Shown piece by piece: positions 43,546 through 52,850 of a DNA stretch of 64,000 bases (position 1 is its first letter; the number at the start of each line of letters is the position of its first letter). Below the pieces are notes generated by a model. The model searched no databases, was not told where the DNA came from, and worked only from the letters and a program-made list of their open reading frames with translations. Origin of the DNA: Halopseudomonas salina (GTDB lineage Bacteria > Pseudomonadota > Gammaproteobacteria > Pseudomonadales > Pseudomonadaceae); contig NZ_VTTI01000001.1 in assembly GCF_008641105.1 (NCBI RefSeq), positions 207,750 to 271,749 of the forward strand. The letters are read 5' to 3'. The translations under genes and the position numbers were made by a program.

Positions 43546-44619
43546 ATGCCGTATAACCGTTTTTTGTTCGTTGTTTTCGCACTGTTGACCAGCTTCTCCA
43601 TGCCGGCAAACGCACAGACCCAAGAGACTGTCCTGCGGGTTGGCATCACCGCAGTGCCGCCCTTTGTGATGACCGACGCCGATGGGAATTGGGAGGGCAT
43701 CAGCATTGACCTGTGGCGCACCATAGCCGAGGACCTGGGGCAGGACTATGAGTTCGTTGAACTGAGCTTCGAGCAGCTTCTCGACGGCGTGGAATCCGGC
43801 AATGTTGACATTGCTGTCGGGGCATTGACCATGACCGCTGACCGTGAGTCACGCTTCGACTTCGCCCATCCGTTCTACCAGACAGGCCTCTCGATAGGTG
43901 TCCCGCACAACCCATCCGGAGGATTGTGGCAAAGCTTTCGCGCGCTGTTCACCTGGCAATTTGCCAGCTTGATAGGCAGCCTGGGCCTGCTGCTGCTCTT
44001 TGTCGGCGTCCTGCTTTGGCTGGTCGAGAGGCGTCGCAACCCCGAACAGTTTGGTGGCACGCCGATTGAAGGAATCGGTTCCAGCTTCTGGTGGGCAGCC
44101 GTCACCATGACCACCGTCGGCTATGGTGACAAGGCGCCCACGTCGCTTCCCGGTCGCTTGATCGCCCTGGTATGGATGTTTGCTGGCTTGATCATGGTGG
44201 CCAGCTTCACCGCGGCAATCACCTCTTCACTGACGGTGAGCAACCTGCAACGTCATATTGAGGGCCCCCTTGATTTGCCTGGCAATACCGTAGCAACCAT
44301 TGCCAACACCGCCAGCGCCCGCTTTCTCAAGGAGGAGCGAATCCGCCACGAGACTTATCCTGATCTGACAACCGCCATGCAGGCTGTCGCCCGCGAAGAG
44401 GTCGATGCTGTCGTCTACGACCGAGCGCTGATGCAGTATCGCAACCAACAGCTTGGCAACCATCGCCTGGATATTCTGCCAGCCGTTTTCGAACAGCAGC
44501 TGTACGCCTTCGCACTACCCAGCGGCAGCCCGAACCGCGCGGCGATTGCCCAGCAGGTATTACGGGTAACCGAGTCACCGGAATGGGAAACCCTGCTACA
44601 GCGCTATCTGGGGCGTTGA
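43546..44619 (+). CDS. GluR0-like prokaryotic ionotropic glutamate receptor potassium channel
   Basis: 357 residues with the layout of a glutamate-receptor channel rather than a simple binding protein. A signal peptide (1-23) is followed by the first ligand lobe (LRVGITAVPPFVM to ~125), then membrane helix M1 (~139-161), a pore helix and the potassium selectivity filter TVGYGD (190-195), membrane helix M2 (~203-228) ending in SFTAAITSSLTV, which parallels the SYTANLAAF gate motif of animal receptors, and then the second ligand lobe (~239-357). Family knowledge: GluR0 of Synechocystis is a glutamate-gated K+ channel with this topology. The ligand here is unknown. Monocistronic; commonly misannotated as an amino-acid-binding protein. 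Confidence 0.88.
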   Translation: MPYNRFLFVVFALLTSFSMPANAQTQETVLRVGITAVPPFVMTDADGNWEGISIDLWRTIAEDLGQDYEFVELSFEQLLDGVESGNVDIAVGALTMTADRESRFDFAHPFYQTGLSIGVPHNPSGGLWQSFRALFTWQFASLIGSLGLLLLFVGVLLWLVERRRNPEQFGGTPIEGIGSSFWWAAVTMTTVGYGDKAPTSLPGRLIALVWMFAGLIMVASFTAAITSSLTVSNLQRHIEGPLDLPGNTVATIANTASARFLKEERIRHETYPDLTTAMQAVAREEVDAVVYDRALMQYRNQQLGNHRLDILPAVFEQQLYAFALPSGSPNRAAIAQQVLRVTESPEWETLLQRYLGR

Positions 44620-44656
44620 GCGAGCTATAAAAAGGTTAAATCGATACTCTGAATTG

Positions 44657-45790
<1,134 letters not shown>

Positions 45791-45800
45791 ACCTGCGAAA

Positions 45801-45829
45801 AGCGGTCGGTCCACCCCGGGCCGGCCGCT
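45801..45829 (+). terminator. Hairpin between lipA and its foldase
   Basis: A 12-bp stem (AGCGGTCGGTCC / GGGCCGGCCGCT, two G.U pairs) with a 5-nt loop starts 11 bp after the lipA stop. There is no T tract, so it probably limits or protects rather than ends the transcript; it could set lipase mRNA above foldase mRNA. Confidence 0.5.
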
Positions 45830-45862
45830 ACTCCAAACCCTTTCAGACTGTGCGGAGAGTCG

Positions 45863-46873
45863 ATGCGATTCCTTATATATGCGCCCTTTCTGGTCGCCGC
45901 TTTGCTGCTGGGCTGGCATTATCTGGCTCCCAAACCATCCGTTGAACAGGTCGCGACCGAGATAGCACCCCCTGTATCCAAACCTGTAACACCGCCATTG
46001 CTTACTATACAGGCCGCTCAATCTCTTCCGCCCCCGGCCGCCGCATCACAACAGGGGACCGAAGTGGACGGCATGCTCGAAGTCGATCAGCAGGGCAACC
46101 TGTTAATTACCGAACAGCTTCGTCACCTGTTCGATTACCACTACACCACGGTGGGCGAAGTCAGCTTCGAGCAGGCCACCGCCAATATCCGTCAGCATCT
46201 GCGTGGCCAATTGCAACAGCCCGCATTAGCCCAGGCTCTGGCGTTGCTGGATGATTACATAGCGTACAAGACAGCACTGGTCGAGCTTGAGCAGGCCTAC
46301 CCGGTCATCGCTGATATCGATGGAATACGTGCCCGCAGTGACGCGGTACAACGGCTGCGCGCCGAGATATTCAGCGCCGAGGCGCACCGGGCGTTTTTTG
46401 CCGCCGAAGAGATATATGATCAGTTCAGCCTCGCGCGTCTGGCCATCATGCACGACGCCAACATCCCTGCTGAAGACAAGGGCGCGATGATTGAAAGCCT
46501 GCGTCAGGGCCTGCCGGAGGATATGCAGGATCTACTGGTGCCGCAGATCCATCAGGTGTTGACCGAACAGACGCAAACGCTGCAAGCGCAAGGTGCCGAT
46601 GCGGCCCGGATCCGCGAACTGCGCATGTCGCTGGTGGGGCCGCAAGCTACTGGCCGGCTCGAAACCCTGGATGCCCAGCGCCAGCAGTGGCGTCAGCGGG
46701 TGGATGAATTCAACGCCGAGCGCCGGACAATTGTCGAGCACCCCGGGCTGGCTGAAGCGGACAAAGACCAGGCGATCGAGGAATTGGCCGCACAGCGTTT
46801 TGCCCCAAACGAGCGACTGCGTCTGACATCCCTTGTGGACAACGCTGACAGCGAGAACCTGGACAGACCCTGA
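45863..46873 (+). CDS. lifO: Lipase-specific foldase (steric chaperone)
   Basis: 336 residues anchored by an N-terminal membrane helix (~4-19) with a Pro/Ala-rich linker (~33-62) and an all-helical periplasmic domain. The Lif signature is present as RHLFDYHYTTVGE (87-99), with Tyr-Thr-Thr where P. aeruginosa has Leu-Ser-Ala. The downstream extended helices (QRQQWRQRVDEFNAER, LAQRF-like end) match the foldase. Folds LipA in the periplasm. Preceded by GGAG before the ATG. Confidence 0.92.
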   Translation: MRFLIYAPFLVAALLLGWHYLAPKPSVEQVATEIAPPVSKPVTPPLLTIQAAQSLPPPAAASQQGTEVDGMLEVDQQGNLLITEQLRHLFDYHYTTVGEVSFEQATANIRQHLRGQLQQPALAQALALLDDYIAYKTALVELEQAYPVIADIDGIRARSDAVQRLRAEIFSAEAHRAFFAAEEIYDQFSLARLAIMHDANIPAEDKGAMIESLRQGLPEDMQDLLVPQIHQVLTEQTQTLQAQGADAARIRELRMSLVGPQATGRLETLDAQRQQWRQRVDEFNAERRTIVEHPGLAEADKDQAIEELAAQRFAPNERLRLTSLVDNADSENLDRP

Positions 46874-46945
46874 AACAGCTTGCAGCCACAATTTTTTACC
46901 GGGCGCGCATACTGAGTTTACAACCTGACCTGGTGGAGCAAGCCC

Positions 46946-47173
46946 ATGCGCGCGGACGAATTTCTCAAGAAGTACGGTCTTGATGGCGACGATGATGACC
47001 TCAAGGACACCAGTCTGCGCGGCAAGTCACTCGAGCGCGCCCTGCATCCGGGTCGACCCCATGCCGGTACGCCACACGACTGGGAAGATTGGGAGAAATT
47101 CCGCGCCGAGGAGCAGGCCAAAGCAAAGCAAAACCCGCCGGCAAAAACCGACGAAGAGCCGGGCAGTGTTTAA
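46946..47173 (+). CDS. Small acidic hypothetical protein
   Basis: 75 residues, no signal or membrane segment, rich in Asp, Glu, Lys (GLDGDDDDLKDTSLRGKSL, HDWEDWEKFRAEEQ). GGAG lies 9 bp before the ATG, and the start of the next gene overlaps its last 8 bp, which supports it being translated. No family recognised. Confidence 0.65.
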   Translation: MRADEFLKKYGLDGDDDDLKDTSLRGKSLERALHPGRPHAGTPHDWEDWEKFRAEEQAKAKQNPPAKTDEEPGSV

Positions 47174-47825
47174 CCCTGCCCGGCCAACAGGCTGGCAGGG
47201 CCTGCTGCTGTTGACCAGTCTCTGCGCCGGTCTGGCCCATGGGATGACGGCTGTATCTCCGGCCGACATGCTCGAATGGGAACGCCGTGACTTTGCCGCA
47301 CCCACCGAGTACCAACTAGGCCAATACGCAGGTACGACCGCACTCCAGGCAAGCTGTAGCAACGCTGCTTCGGCCCTCTATCTGGAGCAGTCCATTGACT
47401 TGCGAAAGACGCCGGTTCTGGAATGGTCCTGGGCAATTGAAAAGGTATTCACAGGGATAGACGAAACAAAGAAGAGCGGCGATGACTATCCGGTACGGCT
47501 CTATGTGGTAAAGGATGGCGGGTTATTGCCCTGGCGTACCCGCGCCGTGAATTACGTCTGGTCGAGCAATCAGGCCATTGGCGCGGTGTGGGACAACGCC
47601 TATGCCGGTCAGGCCAAGATTCTGGCACTGCGCAGCGGCGCTCCCAAAGGATCTGACCGGCAATTTGCTACAGAGCGACGCAATGTACGGGAAGATTTCG
47701 CGAACCTGCATGGCGTGGAACTCGACACCATCGATGGCCTGGCAATCATGACCGATTGCGATGACAGCGGCCAGCCGATCACCGGCTGGTACGGTGACAT
47801 CAACTGGCTGCCCGAGAGCGACTGA
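47166..47825 (+). CDS. Exported DUF3047 protein
   Basis: 219 residues from a GTG at 47166 that lies inside the end of the preceding small gene (8-bp overlap). Signal peptide with hydrophobic core GLLLLTSLCAGLAHG. The DUF3047 body is visible: LEWSWAIEKVF, DDYPVRLYVVKDGG, VNYVWSSNQ, and near the end IAIMTDCDDSG with GWYGDI. Periplasmic protein of unknown function. The frame is open to 46980 but in the wrong register for the small gene, so I reject that start. Convergent with ydbL. Confidence 0.78.
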   Translation: MFNPARPTGWQGLLLLTSLCAGLAHGMTAVSPADMLEWERRDFAAPTEYQLGQYAGTTALQASCSNAASALYLEQSIDLRKTPVLEWSWAIEKVFTGIDETKKSGDDYPVRLYVVKDGGLLPWRTRAVNYVWSSNQAIGAVWDNAYAGQAKILALRSGAPKGSDRQFATERRNVREDFANLHGVELDTIDGLAIMTDCDDSGQPITGWYGDINWLPESD

Positions 47826-47844
47826 ATAGCCCTGGCTGTGCCCC

Positions 47845-48189
47845 CTACTTGGGCATCCAGACGCCATTTAGCTGAATATATTGACCCGAGGGAGTGCGCT
47901 CCAGCGCCTTCTTGCCGGCAATTGCTTCGACGTCCCGCAGCTTGATGCCGTTTTCCGCCGCAAGCCGCTGATACTCTGCTCGCCTGGCCTCGTTGATCAG
48001 CCGGGCAATCTCCGCCGCATCGCCCCCCGGGCTGACCACACCTACATAACCATCCGGGCGTTCGCCCAGCAAACCCGCAGCCTTGGCCTCGGGCAGAGCG
48101 CCCATCGCCTGATTGAGACTCAGGGCCCAGGTAGGAGAAGCCACCAGCAGGGCTGCGGCCAGTAGTAACAACCGAATACTCATGCGCAT
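47845..48189 (-). CDS. ydbL: YdbL-like periplasmic protein (DUF1318)
   Basis: 114 residues: signal peptide (1-22, cleavage near TWA) and the DUF1318 domain (AKAAGLLGERPDGYVGVV, LINEARRAEYQRLAAENG, GQYIQLNGVWMPK). In E. coli ydbL sits with ydbH and ynbE and is proposed to modulate their assembly. Last gene of the unit, 12 bp after ynbE. Confidence 0.9.
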   Translation of the reverse strand: MRMSIRLLLLAAALLVASPTWALSLNQAMGALPEAKAAGLLGERPDGYVGVVSPGGDAAEIARLINEARRAEYQRLAAENGIKLRDVEAIAGKKALERTPSGQYIQLNGVWMPK

Positions 48190-48201
48190 GTTATCGCCCT
48201 C

Positions 48202-48393
48202 TTAGAACAAGCCACTGGATTCACTGAACAGGTCATCCAGTTCACGATCTACCTTGATGTAGATTTCATGCTGGATCTTCACGTTCAGATTGATATTGAT
48301 TGGCTCGGTGGGAGCCTGGACCTTGACGGTAGGGGTGCAACCCGCCAATAACCCGATCGTCAGTGCCATAACCGGTAACAGATGCCATCGCAT
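48202..48393 (-). CDS. ynbE: YnbE-like outer-membrane lipoprotein
   Basis: 63 residues from the ATG at 48393 (GAAGGAG upstream; the open frame begins with a TTG seven codons earlier). Lipoprotein signal with lipobox LLAGC, Cys18 or 19 as the lipidated residue, followed by a short beta-strand-rich tail (NINLNVKIQHEIYIKVD). In E. coli YnbE partners with YdbH to complete an envelope-spanning phospholipid conduit. Confidence 0.88.
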   Translation of the reverse strand: MRWHLLPVMALTIGLLAGCTPTVKVQAPTEPININLNVKIQHEIYIKVDRELDDLFSESSGLF

Positions 48394-48420
48394 GCTGGTG
48401 ACTCCTTCGGACAATGGGTG

Positions 48421-50985
48421 TCATGGATCCGCGGGCTGCTTGAGCAGCCGCTGCCTGACCCGCTCCTGGATGATTTCACTTACCTTGCCGCTGAGCTGCA
48501 GGCTTGCCAGCAACGCGGGAATGTCTTCTTCCAGTCGAATATTCAGATGAATCGGTCGGCCGTCCTGCAACGCCGGATTACGTCCCTGCAACTCCAGACC
48601 CAATACGAGTATACCCCCTTCGCCATAAGTTACATCGGCGTTGAGGAGGTCATAGTGGAAATCGTCCAGCGCTAGGGCTACCTGCCGCATACCGGGTGTA
48701 CTTTCGGCCAGATCCTCGAGTTTGGCCGATCGGTATTGCAGAAAGCCCCCCGGTTCGCGCGCGCCGAGCTGTCCCTCTTCGATCACCAACGCGCCATCGA
48801 CCAGGGTCAATGGGAGGCGGCCATCAAGTGTCCCACCTCCGCGAAGGCCCTCGGCCGGATAGACCTCAAACAGACGATCGAGTTCCAGCCCACTAATGTC
48901 GACCATCATTGCATGCCGCTGTTCAGTCAGATCCAGCACAGCAGGCTCCAACCTTACCTGACCACCGAGCACATCCAGCTGCGCCTGTTCGATTCTCAGC
49001 AGGCCAGCCCCTACTCTGTCCATGTGCGCAGAGTAATGCAGGTCAGCGCTCAGCGGCCCCATGGCGATTCCCGGGTCCAGGGCAGCGAGCATCAGTGTGG
49101 GCATATCGAGTTGCAGCCTGTCCCCGGCAAGATCAATGTTGATCCGGGTGCTTAGGCTCTGAAAGGTAGCGCGATCATAGATACCGGCTGCGTTATCGAG
49201 CGTCAAGTGACCGTTGGCATGTTCCATAGCCGGATTACCCCGCAGACTGACCTCGCCCTGCAACCGCCCGCTACCGAGAGTGAGCAGTTCCGGCCAAAGA
49301 GCCAGGGTTGCCGAAAGGGGATCACCCGCGCGCAGAAAGGTAGACTCAAGCTTTACATCCGCTCGCCAGGGCTCGCTGACCGGCCAATTGAACCCCAGAG
49401 CGAGCCCAAGTTCGCTGGCGGAAGCCGCGGTGCCCTGCCAACGCAAGCCGGCGTTATCTCGGGCAAGGGTGCCTTGCAAGATCCAGCCCTGGGGTTTGAG
49501 CATGGCATGTTCGACCCGTCCGGCGCGGATGCTAACCGGCCCATTGGCGGCAACAGCGGCCGGGTCTGCAAGCAGAGCCTGCAGCGCGAGTCCGGCCAGA
49601 TCAGCACGCACGTCGGTGAGTACAAACATGTCCTGTAGCCGCACGCGGCCCAGCGTCACCATTGCGCCCGAACCCAGCTCCAAAGCCAGCTCGTGAGCAT
49701 CCAGGCGACCGGATATGTTGCCATCAAACATCAACTGATCCAGATCCAACGCATCCAGTTGATAATTCGGCACCTCTACACGTAAACGCATGGCATCCCA
49801 CTGTGCCTGCCATTCCGGCAGCGAGGCAATGGTCACGGGACCCGCCAGTTGCGCAGTGAGCGGCCCCGCCACCTCCAATTGAATGACCAAAGGCAGATGG
49901 CTGGTCCAGGCCAGTTGGCTATCGGCCTGGGCTTCGACACTGAGATTGATGGCTCTGGGACGTACCTGCGCTGGCAGGGTCGCCAGGGCAGGCACAGTCA
50001 GCGCCTCCAGCATCAGCAGGCCAGTACCCTCGCGGAATTGCCAGAGGCCCGCATCGCCAAGCAGATCCAGAGTCAATTCGCCCTGCACCTCGCCCAGGTC
50101 CGGTATCTGCCACGCATCGGCAAGCGTTGCAGCCGCATAGAGCTCAACCGCCCCCGAGAGCATATCTGCCAGCGTCTGCGGCGGCTTCGTGGGCGCCATA
50201 AGCCAACGTATCTCGCCACGCAGCCCCGTCGGCAGCGAGCCTACAGGTAACTGAGCGCCTCCAAGCCAGGGCTCGACATAGGTCAGCAGCCAGTCCGCCT
50301 GTGGCCATTCAGGCACAGTCAACGTGCCCTGGGAACGGGGCACCGACGACTCACCGTAAAGCCACTCAGCCTGCAGTTCGGCGGCCTGCTGATCGGCTAA
50401 TCGAAGCGTCAGATCCGCCTGCAAACCCTCTGTATCACTATTCAGATAGCCGTGCAGATGAACGCCGCCTTCCTCTGCCAACAGGGCAAGGTCAACCAGA
50501 AAGCCGGCCGCGGCTTCGCGCTCGATCGTCACCGCACCCTCGAGCGTGCAACGCCTTTCACCGCAAGGCACGCTCATAGCAAGCTGTTCAATCGCCAGCA
50601 CGCGTGACGGCAGCCACTGCAGTGTTGCCGCCAGTTGTTGGACGTCAGGCATGCTGAGGGTGCGACTGGTGGAAGGCGCTGCGGTCGGCTGCCATTCCAA
50701 CTGCAAATGGTCCGCCTGGAATGCAGCGAGGCGCGGCCCTCCCGACCAGGCTGGGGCGATGCGCAACGCCCGGGCGTGGATCTGCAGCTGTGCACCACTG
50801 GCGTCGGTATACCGCCCGGCAACACGTTCCAGTTGCAACCCTCCGTCTGACCAGCCGACACCCGCCCAGTCAAACTGGTCGATACCGGCAGCGGTGAGGC
50901 GTTGTTGCATCAACAATACCGCGGCAAACGCGAGCGCGAGCAACAGCACGACAAGGACTGCCAACAACCGAACTCCCAAACGCAT
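48421..50985 (-). CDS. ydbH: YdbH-like AsmA-family envelope protein
   Basis: 854 residues: N-terminal membrane helix (~3-26) and a very long beta-rich periplasmic body with repeated amphipathic strands, ending in the YdbH C-terminal region (LNADVTYGEGGILVLGLEL, GRPIHLNIRLEEDIPALL, SEIIQERVRQRLL). AsmA-like proteins of this type (TamB, YhdP, YdbH) carry phospholipid between membranes in E. coli. ATG at 50985 is chosen for its AGGGAGA site; a GTG 11 codons upstream is open. Forms ydbH-ynbE-ydbL with gaps of 27 and 12 bp. Confidence 0.9.
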   Translation of the reverse strand: MRLGVRLLAVLVVLLLALAFAAVLLMQQRLTAAGIDQFDWAGVGWSDGGLQLERVAGRYTDASGAQLQIHARALRIAPAWSGGPRLAAFQADHLQLEWQPTAAPSTSRTLSMPDVQQLAATLQWLPSRVLAIEQLAMSVPCGERRCTLEGAVTIEREAAAGFLVDLALLAEEGGVHLHGYLNSDTEGLQADLTLRLADQQAAELQAEWLYGESSVPRSQGTLTVPEWPQADWLLTYVEPWLGGAQLPVGSLPTGLRGEIRWLMAPTKPPQTLADMLSGAVELYAAATLADAWQIPDLGEVQGELTLDLLGDAGLWQFREGTGLLMLEALTVPALATLPAQVRPRAINLSVEAQADSQLAWTSHLPLVIQLEVAGPLTAQLAGPVTIASLPEWQAQWDAMRLRVEVPNYQLDALDLDQLMFDGNISGRLDAHELALELGSGAMVTLGRVRLQDMFVLTDVRADLAGLALQALLADPAAVAANGPVSIRAGRVEHAMLKPQGWILQGTLARDNAGLRWQGTAASASELGLALGFNWPVSEPWRADVKLESTFLRAGDPLSATLALWPELLTLGSGRLQGEVSLRGNPAMEHANGHLTLDNAAGIYDRATFQSLSTRINIDLAGDRLQLDMPTLMLAALDPGIAMGPLSADLHYSAHMDRVGAGLLRIEQAQLDVLGGQVRLEPAVLDLTEQRHAMMVDISGLELDRLFEVYPAEGLRGGGTLDGRLPLTLVDGALVIEEGQLGAREPGGFLQYRSAKLEDLAESTPGMRQVALALDDFHYDLLNADVTYGEGGILVLGLELQGRNPALQDGRPIHLNIRLEEDIPALLASLQLSGKVSEIIQERVRQRLLKQPADP

Positions 50986-51118
50986 GAAAGCAAATCTCCC
51001 TATCGAGCCTGTCTGCACATCTTGCCCCGCTGGCGAGGGCCTGAGCCGTTACCCTATACTGCCACCTGTAACGGAACAGACCAGCGTCGACTAACCGCAG
51101 GGTAGCAGCTCTTGCTCG

Positions 51119-52651
51119 ATGCCGGCCCACCAACAGAATAATAACGAGCGCCAGATGCCAGATCCTTCGACGCAGGCAGAACAACCGACTTCAACCGTGA
51201 CCGGCAATGGCAGTCATTCAACCCACAGCCATCCGCTGATCGGGGTTCTGCTCGCCGCGTTGTGCGCCTGGGTTCTCATGAGCCTGTTTCAGGCCTACAA
51301 GCCCTTGCCCGAAGGCCTGTCTGTCAGTACTCCGCTGCGCGAGGCCCGGGGACTGGAGCTGCTTGATGATCGCACCTTTGTTGTCAATGGCGACGAGCGG
51401 ATCAGTGACCAGCAGGTCTTCAACAAAATTCTGCGGTTGATCGCCCAGGCCCGCCAGTTGGTCGTGGTGGACATGTTCCTCTACAACGAGTTTGCGGGCG
51501 AGTCCAGCTACCAGCCGCTCACCGCCCAACTCACCGATGCGCTGCTCGCTGCGCGGCAGCAACATCCCGATATGCCCATCGTGCTGATCACCGATCCGTT
51601 CAATACGCTCTACGGCGGCTTGCCCGCAACCCACCTGGAAAAACTGCGCGCCTCGGGAGTCGACGTGGTGATGTCCGATGTCAATGCACTGCCGGCATCC
51701 AACCCGGTCTGGTCTGGCCTCTGGCATCTATGCTGTCGACATGTCGGGAACAGCAGCGAAGGCGGCTGGCTACCCAATCCCGTCGGCGAGGGCGATGTCA
51801 CCCTGCGCAGCTATCTGGCGCTGCTCAACTTTCGCGCCAACCACCGCAAGACACTGATCGTTGATGAGGGCGACAGCTGGGCAGGCCTGGTGACCTCGGC
51901 CAACCCCCATGACGCCAGCAGCCGCCACAGCAACAACGCTCTGGTGTTGCGCGGCGCCGCGGCATTGGACCTGCTGGCCACCGAGATGTCGGTAATGGCT
52001 TTCTCGGGAAACGCCCCGACGTTTGCAATACCCCAGCCACCACCCGCCCTCGCGAATCCGGAAGGCCCCCTGGTGCAGGTTCTGACCGAAGGGAAAATTC
52101 GTGATGCATTACTGACGCTGATCGACAGCAGCGTCGCCGGGGACCAACTGGACATGGAAGTGTTCTATCTGTCCCACCGTCCGACCATCGAGGCACTGGT
52201 GCGCGCCAGCGACCGCGGGGTCAAGGTGCGTGCGATGCTGGACCCGAACAAGGATGCGTTCGGGCGCGAAAAAGGCGGCGTACCCAATCGTCAGGCCGGC
52301 TGGGACTTGCATGAGGCCGGTATTCCCGTGCGCTGGTGTGCCACCCGCGGCGAGCAATGCCACCGCAAATGGATCCAGCTGAAACGGGCCGATGGCAGCG
52401 CGGAGATGATCATCGGCTCGGCCAACTTTACTAGGCGCAACCTTGACGACCTGAATCTGGAAACCAGCGCGCGGGTGGTAGCCGATTCACAAGTCCCTGT
52501 CATGCAGCGCGCACAGGCATTATTCGAGCGGAACTGGAGCAATCACGAGGGCCACCTATACAGCCAGCCCTACGCGGATTTTGCCGACCACTCACGCTGG
52601 CGCTACGCACTCTACCGATTCATGGAGTTCACCGGCCTGTCGACGTTCTAG
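51119..52651 (+). CDS. Membrane-anchored phospholipase D-like protein
   Basis: 510 residues with an N-terminal polar segment, a membrane helix (~39-58) and two PLD half-domains. HKD1 is complete (NHRKTLIVD: His242, Lys244, Asp249). HKD2 has His415 and Lys417 (CHRKWIQLK) and the following GSANFT, but Lys422 stands where the motif Asp is expected. Related to cardiolipin-synthase/PLD superfamily proteins. Start uncertain: ATG at 51119 has no clear ribosome-binding site and ATG at 51155 is possible. Divergent from ydbH, convergent with gabT across a heptamer-repeat array. Confidence 0.82.
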   Translation: MPAHQQNNNERQMPDPSTQAEQPTSTVTGNGSHSTHSHPLIGVLLAALCAWVLMSLFQAYKPLPEGLSVSTPLREARGLELLDDRTFVVNGDERISDQQVFNKILRLIAQARQLVVVDMFLYNEFAGESSYQPLTAQLTDALLAARQQHPDMPIVLITDPFNTLYGGLPATHLEKLRASGVDVVMSDVNALPASNPVWSGLWHLCCRHVGNSSEGGWLPNPVGEGDVTLRSYLALLNFRANHRKTLIVDEGDSWAGLVTSANPHDASSRHSNNALVLRGAAALDLLATEMSVMAFSGNAPTFAIPQPPPALANPEGPLVQVLTEGKIRDALLTLIDSSVAGDQLDMEVFYLSHRPTIEALVRASDRGVKVRAMLDPNKDAFGREKGGVPNRQAGWDLHEAGIPVRWCATRGEQCHRKWIQLKRADGSAEMIIGSANFTRRNLDDLNLETSARVVADSQVPVMQRAQALFERNWSNHEGHLYSQPYADFADHSRWRYALYRFMEFTGLSTF

Positions 52652-52666
52652 CGCCCTCGGCGCAGC

Positions 52667-52850
52667 TGCAAGCTTCAAGCTTCAAGCGGCAAGCGGCAAG
52701 CTTAAACCCCAAACCCCAAACCCCAAACCCCAAACTCAGATCCGCTTTTGCTTTTGCTTGAAGCTTGTAGCTTGTAGCTTGCAGCTTGTAGCTTGTAGCT
52801 TGCAGCTTGTAGCTTGTGGCTTGTGGCTTGTGGCTTGTGGCTAGCTTGCG
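52667..52850. repeat. GCTTGNN heptamer array enclosing AAACCCC repeats
   Basis: Left arm: five strict 7-mers TGCAAGC, TTCAAGC, TTCAAGC, GGCAAGC, GGCAAGC (52667-52701). Core: four AAACCCC units. Right arm: twelve consecutive 7-mers from 52756 to 52839 (GCTTGAA, GCTTGTA, GCTTGCA and GCTTGTG variants), then GCTAGCTTGCG, in which CTA is the gabT stop codon. The arms are complementary and can form a long hairpin between the convergent PLD and gabT genes. It is the longest of the three arrays in the window. Confidence 0.85.
52704..52731 (-). repeat. Four tandem AAACCCC heptamers (GGGGTTT on the reverse strand), G-quadruplex motif
   Basis: Four exact copies of AAACCCC at 52704, 52711, 52718 and 52725, with a fifth partial copy (AAACTCA). 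The reverse strand therefore reads four GGGG tracts separated by TTT, the ideal composition for an intramolecular G-quadruplex. It would be in the RNA downstream of gabT, 110-140 nt past its stop codon. Confidence 0.8.

Noticed and set aside
52667..52850. CRISPR array
   Set aside because: The period is 7 bp, with no 25-40 bp repeats separated by unique spacers and no cas genes.
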